Source: JBFJVZ01 sp041623895 (GTDB taxonomy: Bacteria; Planctomycetota; Planctomycetia; Pirellulales; Pirellulaceae). From it: DNA of 9,052 nucleotides. Below the pieces are notes generated by a model. The model made no database searches, had not been told where the DNA came from, and saw only the letters and a list, made by a program, of their open reading frames with translations. Positions 5,974 to 9,052 of this stretch are shown here, one piece after another. The stretch covers positions 1 to 9,052 of the forward strand of contig JBFJVZ010000335.1 in assembly GCA_041623895.1 (NCBI GenBank), written 5' to 3'. Every line of letters begins with the position of its first letter. The first letter of the stretch is position 1. The position numbers were made by a program, and so were the translations under genes.

Positions 5974-7113
5974 GGGACTCTCCTTTTTCTTCGCGGCGGT
6001 ATTGCCGGCGACGCTGCTGATGCGAATCGGCTGGCGGCGGCGACCCCAATTTCCGGGTTGGCTCTCAAAGACTCCGGCAATTTCCTGCTGGCAGTGTCGA
6101 CATCGATTCTGGTCCAGCTGATATCGCCCTAACTGATGCCAATCCCGCTCCACCAGCAACTCACCACAACCGGGGCAATAAGTGCTTTGCCGATGCACAT
6201 CATTGACGTTGCCGACATACACGTATCGCAATCCCGCTGCTCGAGCCAGATCGTAGGCACCAATCAAGGTTTCGTGCGAAGTCCGCGGTCGGTCGGTCAT
6301 GCGAAAATCGGGATGAAATGCCGTGAAGTGAACGGGAACTTCCGCACCAACGTTGTCCAGCACCCAATCGCACATGCGGCGAAGCTCATCCTGGCTATCG
6401 TTCGCGTCCGGAATGATCAAGTTCGTCAACTCGACCCACACCTCCGTCTCGTTGCAAACATATCGGATCGTGTCCAAAACCGGATCAAGGTGAGAACTCG
6501 TCAAGCGAAAATAGAAATCTTCGTCAAAGGACTTCAGGTCAATGTTGGCCGCGTCCATGGCCTCAAAGAATTCGACTCGCGCCTCCGGCATGATGTAACC
6601 CGCAGTCACGGCAACCGATTTGATTCCCATCGCGCGGCAGGCGGCGGCCGTATCGATCGCGTACTCAGCCCAAATCACGGGATCGTTATACGTGTAGGCC
6701 ACGCTGCGACACCCCGATTGCTGAGCCGCGGCAGCGATCGCCTCGGGCGTGGCTCGATCGCTGAGTCGAGCGACTTCACGACTCTTGGAGATGTCCCAGT
6801 TCTGGCAGAACTTGCAACCCAAGTTGCAGCCCGCCGTCCCGAAGCTGAGCACGGCAGTGCCGGGCAAAAAATGATTGAGCGGTTTCTTTTCGATGGGATC
6901 GATGCAGAATCCCGTGCTACGGCCATAGGTATCAAGCACCATCTGGTCGTCGTGGTTGGCACGGACAAAACAAAACCCTCGATCTCCCGGTTTGAGCCGA
7001 CAGGCGCGCGGGCAAAGTTCGCAAAGAATGCGTCCATCGTCTTGTCTGGACCACCACCTGCCCAGCGCTTCGCCGGCTGGATTGAATTGGACGGTTGGCA
7101 AATCAGTGGCCAT
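3961..7113 (-). CDS. AmmeMemoRadiSam triple fusion: radical SAM enzyme, AMMECR1 domain and Memo domain
   Basis: One uninterrupted frame of 1050 residues. Residues 1-368 are the radical SAM enzyme: an N-terminal cysteine set C31, C34, C38, C48 (CELCPRACRL...GFC), the cluster motif C96xxxC100xxC103, and a zinc-ribbon-like pair C313xxC316 and C338xxC341 before its basic tail. Residues about 393-580 are the AMMECR1 domain (RPIAGVYVTL, then LRGCCGLQG at 447-455, where the family usually has LRGCIG). About 597-782 is a region I cannot assign. Residues 783-1050 are the Memo domain (VAGMFYPAD, PHAGLVYSG, GPKHTPDG, EHGSEVQFP, SSDMNHF, CGQIPA). H825, H855, D962, H965 and C1003 align with metal-site residues of human MEMO1. 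The three parts define a conserved bacterial/archaeal system with no assigned reaction that I know of; they usually come as two or three genes. No signal peptide is seen, so it is probably cytoplasmic. The ATG at 7113 lacks a strong SD. The gene is flanked by a permease pair upstream and the oxidoreductase downstream. Confidence 0.93.
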   Translation of the reverse strand: MATDLPTVQFNPAGEALGRWWSRQDDGRILCELCPRACRLKPGDRGFCFVRANHDDQMVLDTYGRSTGFCIDPIEKKPLNHFLPGTAVLSFGTAGCNLGCKFCQNWDISKSREVARLSDRATPEAIAAAAQQSGCRSVAYTYNDPVIWAEYAIDTAAACRAMGIKSVAVTAGYIMPEARVEFFEAMDAANIDLKSFDEDFYFRLTSSHLDPVLDTIRYVCNETEVWVELTNLIIPDANDSQDELRRMCDWVLDNVGAEVPVHFTAFHPDFRMTDRPRTSHETLIGAYDLARAAGLRYVYVGNVNDVHRQSTYCPGCGELLVERDWHQLGRYQLDQNRCRHCQQEIAGVFESQPGNWGRRRQPIRISSVAGNTAAKKKESPMPTATSDHVTEDSFSQADRDRIHRAASELVVAAVKDKPVDAAALLGELATRPIAGVYVTLKRGETLRGCCGLQGRPMPMADALAHSAQRTAKDDPRMAPIAEAELPYLNLAVSILGSPRPIGVSGDDRIQAVKVGTHGLRVRMGDRAGLLLPAVARERNWTSRQFLDAVCGKAGLPPGAWRSDQAVVEIFDGIDFGDTLAAPLMEQVDQASQEHGVIDGEQLARLTEWVRYNLSAVQTGATPFYYATGVVDTSVLGIVLQIQYDASQPPLSWIHLVLRDGVPLQSTLFQLTQAAAQTLSAVGPAGTWQVRVAVLSSAIQHGFDSDADLRGADCGRRAIVTRDARRVAVAFDRDADSETLLRRALSLQPFRSGGTEVYSLVCDCLDPKLTVSVGPQPQARITARPPGVAGMFYPADDVDRENIVDELFAGLPAVNKTTVSAAMVPHAGLVYSGRIAADVWRRIELPEVVVIIGPKHTPDGVDWAVAPHDFFQISATAGLPGAPDLAQQLADAVPGMQMDAAAHRREHGSEVQFPILYRLNPTTKVVAVAMHGGSVSELQDAAKSLASWLKGLERPPLLVISSDMNHFADDEENRRRDRLALAMLEKNDPVGLLSVCAAENISMCGQIPAALVLMTLKELGKQAVYEQIAYGTSADVSGDRSRVVGYAGVLF
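5974..5988 (-). promoter_or_regulatory. Strong internal ribosome binding site at the radical SAM/AMMECR1 junction
   Basis: The minus strand reads AAAAAGGAGAGTCCC directly before the ATG at 5973. AGGAG (5984-5980) matches the anti-SD consensus and is six bases from the ATG, the ideal distance. In the fusion frame the same bases encode KKESP. Its strength and exact placement at a domain boundary argue against chance. Confidence 0.6.
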
Positions 7114-7235
7114 TTTGCAGCAACTTCGCAGAAGCCTGCGCAGGAAGGGGTCAAACCGTCAGTTTATCAAGATTACCGGTTTCGTGCGTGTGGAAACTTT
7201 TTGTCGCTGGCTGGCGAAAGGGAACAGCTGGCTCG

Positions 7236-8099
7236 CTACGAACTGGCGCTGCGATAACTGCCCAATGCTTTCTTAAAAACCCAACGACTGAACACGACGC
7301 TCAGTACGGTCGCCGTCACCGCCCACAGCACCAACCACCACTCCCAAGGGGCACGCGGTTGGAGCGGCTTGGCCAACAGTCGTGCGGGGACATTCACGAC
7401 CACCAAAATCGGCACGACGAAGGTAAAGAAACCGAACAGTGGCTGGCCCCAACCGCGGTTGTAGATCTCCATCGGGTAGCGGCTGAAGTTCGTGATGTAG
7501 AACCAAAAGTTGTACAGTGATTGATTGCGGCCCAGCCAAATACTGGTCGCGCTCAGACAGATCATCAAGCTGTACATGATGATGACGCCAAAGACGATAA
7601 AGACCAAGTACAGCATCACGCTCAGCGGCGTCGGCACCATCGCTCCCACCTCGCGATTGGCGATCATGACCAGTGAAACCGCCGCGATCACCAGACCGGC
7701 AAAAAAATTTGACAGCGCGCTCCAGTCGATCCGTCGGAACGAGATCAAGAACTGAGTATCGATCGGTTTCAGCAGGGCAAAATCGAGTCCGCCGGTGCGA
7801 ATCATTTCGCTAAACTCCTGGGCATTGGGCATAAAGAACGCTTGCACCAGGCTATTGATGAACCAGGTCGTGGCAATGAACAGAAAGAACTTTTCCCGAT
7901 CCCAGCCGCTGTCTTCGCCAATCGAACCGGTGTGCTGAAAAATGATCAGGTAGAACCCGACATTCATCGCTGTCCAGCCAATGCTACTGACACACTGCAA
8001 CACGAAGTTTGTGCGAAACGTCATGTCGCGGACGAGACTATTGCTGGCGAACGTCAAAAAGACTTTCCAGTAATTCGGATGTTGTGTTGAAGAATTCAT
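7236..8099 (-). CDS. ABC-2 family transporter permease (second of a pair)
   Basis: This 287-residue integral membrane protein has about six hydrophobic segments (near 32-53, 72-92, 130-147, 158-183, 220-238 and 253-272). The cytoplasmic-loop motif EMIRTGGLDFALLKPID (98-114) and the C-terminal YRSASS are typical of the ABC-2 permease group formerly called DUF990. The same loop motif, in diverged form, is in the gene just upstream, so the two look like paralogous halves of one exporter in the inner membrane. The substrate cannot be told from sequence. The frame is open to 8186, but that start would run into the upstream permease gene and add a non-hydrophobic, family-untypical leader; the ATG at 8099 leaves a 28-bp gap. 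No clear SD is seen. A 122-bp gap separates it from the AmmeMemoRadiSam gene downstream, without a terminator that I could find. Confidence 0.9.
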   Translation of the reverse strand: MNSSTQHPNYWKVFLTFASNSLVRDMTFRTNFVLQCVSSIGWTAMNVGFYLIIFQHTGSIGEDSGWDREKFFLFIATTWFINSLVQAFFMPNAQEFSEMIRTGGLDFALLKPIDTQFLISFRRIDWSALSNFFAGLVIAAVSLVMIANREVGAMVPTPLSVMLYLVFIVFGVIIMYSLMICLSATSIWLGRNQSLYNFWFYITNFSRYPMEIYNRGWGQPLFGFFTFVVPILVVVNVPARLLAKPLQPRAPWEWWLVLWAVTATVLSVVFSRWVFKKALGSYRSASS

Positions 8100-8127
8100 C
8101 GAAGCAATTATCAGACCGAAGTCAGCA

Positions 8128-9009
8128 CTACCCTCCAAAGCCACTGTATCGCTTGACGCCGCGCGCATACGCCACACGACACGCAATGATCAAAACCACT
8201 AGCCAGACGGCTTCCACCGCCATCTCCAACGGCAACTGCTGTTCGGGAATCTTGCCCAAAAAAATCGCCGCTGGGAAATAGGCCAAATACTTGAACGGCA
8301 TAAAATTCACCACCGTTTCGATGCCGTCGGGCAACAACGTCAGCGGGAACATGTGCCCGGATAAAAAGAAACTGAACAACATAAACACGAACAGCAGCGA
8401 CGAGACTTCCAGGAACCAAAACCCGATCATCCCGATCAAGGCCTCGAAATAGAAGCCGATCAGGAAACCCATCAGCAAAGAGCCGACGAAAGCAACGAAA
8501 ACATGTAACGGCGGCCAACCGCTAACGAAGTAACTGCGGCACAGAAAGAAAACCAGCGCAAACGGCGCGATCGCCACGGCATAGTACGCCAGTTTGTGCG
8601 CAATCCGCGTTAACAACAGAAAACCCAGCAAGTCGATGGGCTGAATCAAGTAGCGCTTGATTTCACCATCACGAATCTGTTGAGCGATGCCCGAGGCCAG
8701 GCCCGGCATGCTGGAAAAGGCTCGAGCGACCATGGTCAGCAAGTAATAGGCCACCATGTCGCGAAAACCAAATCCGCCGATCTGGGCAGCGTTTTCGCCT
8801 TCGGCCTCACCGATCGCATCAAAGACCGCGTACCAGAGAAAGATTTGAGTGATGATCGGCAGGAATCGCATCAGGGTGCCGAGTGCGAAATCGCCACGAT
8901 AGACCAAACGCTCCCCCAGCGCCGTCCGCAGAATCATCCACCACACCGACAGCCGCCAGCGCAAACCGCTCTGGTGCTGAATCGGTGCAGAATCGATGCT
9001 CAGGTCCAT
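8128..9009 (-). CDS. ABC-2 family transporter permease (first of a pair)
   Basis: This 293-residue membrane protein has about six hydrophobic segments, the most obvious near residues 45-65, 85-100, 128-157, 168-195, 196-218 and 264-280. The loop motif QIRDGEIKRYLIQPID (111-126) and the segment SGHMFPLTLLPDGIE...MPFKYLAYFPAAIFLGKI (217-254) are characteristic of the ABC-2 DUF990-type permeases. It probably pairs with the second permease, whose ATG lies 28 bp past this stop, and with an ATPase that would be encoded beyond the right edge. Direction of transport is likely export, as usual for ABC-2 permeases; substrate unknown. The start at 9009 is the first ATG that gives the expected cytoplasmic lead-in before the first membrane segment; SD is weak. 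Confidence 0.9.
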   Translation of the reverse strand: MDLSIDSAPIQHQSGLRWRLSVWWMILRTALGERLVYRGDFALGTLMRFLPIITQIFLWYAVFDAIGEAEGENAAQIGGFGFRDMVAYYLLTMVARAFSSMPGLASGIAQQIRDGEIKRYLIQPIDLLGFLLLTRIAHKLAYYAVAIAPFALVFFLCRSYFVSGWPPLHVFVAFVGSLLMGFLIGFYFEALIGMIGFWFLEVSSLLFVFMLFSFFLSGHMFPLTLLPDGIETVVNFMPFKYLAYFPAAIFLGKIPEQQLPLEMAVEAVWLVVLIIACRVAYARGVKRYSGFGG

Positions 9010-9012
9010 AGG

Positions 9013-9052
9013 CTATTCATATCCGTCAACACCCCAGGCGTCGACCCGGACC
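9013..9052 (-). CDS. Possible C-terminal end of an upstream gene, perhaps the ABC ATPase (fragment)
   Basis: One minus-strand frame reads VRVDAWGVDGYE and stops with TAG at 9015-9013, three bases before the permease ATG. That spacing is what a tightly packed operon would give, and a permease pair of this kind is normally preceded by its ATPase gene. Twelve residues are too few to identify, and another frame is also open here, so this is only a pointer to what lies outside the window. Confidence 0.25.
   Translation of the reverse strand, partial: VRVDAWGVDGYE

Noticed and set aside
7127..7140. Small hairpin CGCAG-AAGC-CTGCG just upstream of the fusion gene start
   Set aside because: A 5-bp stem is expected by chance in DNA of this composition; no terminator or riboswitch features around it.
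6136..7257. 373-residue open frame on the plus strand, antisense to the radical SAM part of the fusion
   Set aside because: It lies entirely opposite a well-identified gene, has no recognisable motif, and its composition is what the reverse of a GC-biased gene gives.
1..9052. Mobile element, CRISPR, tRNA or phage signatures
   Set aside because: I saw no transposase, integrase, direct-repeat array or cloverleaf; composition looks even and genes are tightly packed on one strand.

Overview
The window is about 9 kb of dense, single-strand coding DNA. Every supported gene reads on the minus strand, so transcription runs from high to low coordinates. The gene set points to a planctomycete, probably of the Pirellulaceae type. 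The signs are a Tat-exported Gfo/Idh/MocA oxidoreductase, an ArsS/ArsM-like pair, an AmmeMemoRadiSam protein, moderately high G+C and mostly weak Shine-Dalgarno (SD) sequences. No 16S or marker gene is present, so the taxonomy is inference.

Layout in transcription order. (1) At the right edge a possible gene end is followed by two adjacent ABC-2 type permeases (9009-8128 and 8099-7236), which look like the two membrane halves of one exporter; their ATPase would lie outside the window. (2) A 1050-residue gene (7113-3961) joins all three parts of the AmmeMemoRadiSam system in one reading frame: radical SAM enzyme, AMMECR1 domain, an unassigned region of about 185 residues, and a Memo domain. 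It also has a strong internal SD and ATG at the radical SAM/AMMECR1 junction. (3) A Tat-signal Gfo/Idh/MocA oxidoreductase (3827-2535) is followed by a DJ-1/PfpI protein (2461-1880). (4) An arsenosugar pair closes the window: radical SAM ArsS (1692-667) with a recognisable promoter, then 15 bp downstream an ArsM-like methyltransferase (651 to beyond the left edge).

The ArsS and ArsM-like genes probably work together: the methyltransferase makes methylated arsenic and ArsS joins it to the 5'-deoxyadenosyl group on the way to arsenosugars. The AmmeMemoRadiSam protein belongs to a conserved three-part system whose reaction is, as far as I know, unassigned; having it as one chain with a possible second product is the most interesting item here. 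No gap between genes exceeds about 190 bp. I saw no tRNA, rRNA, CRISPR array, insertion sequence, integrase or attachment site.
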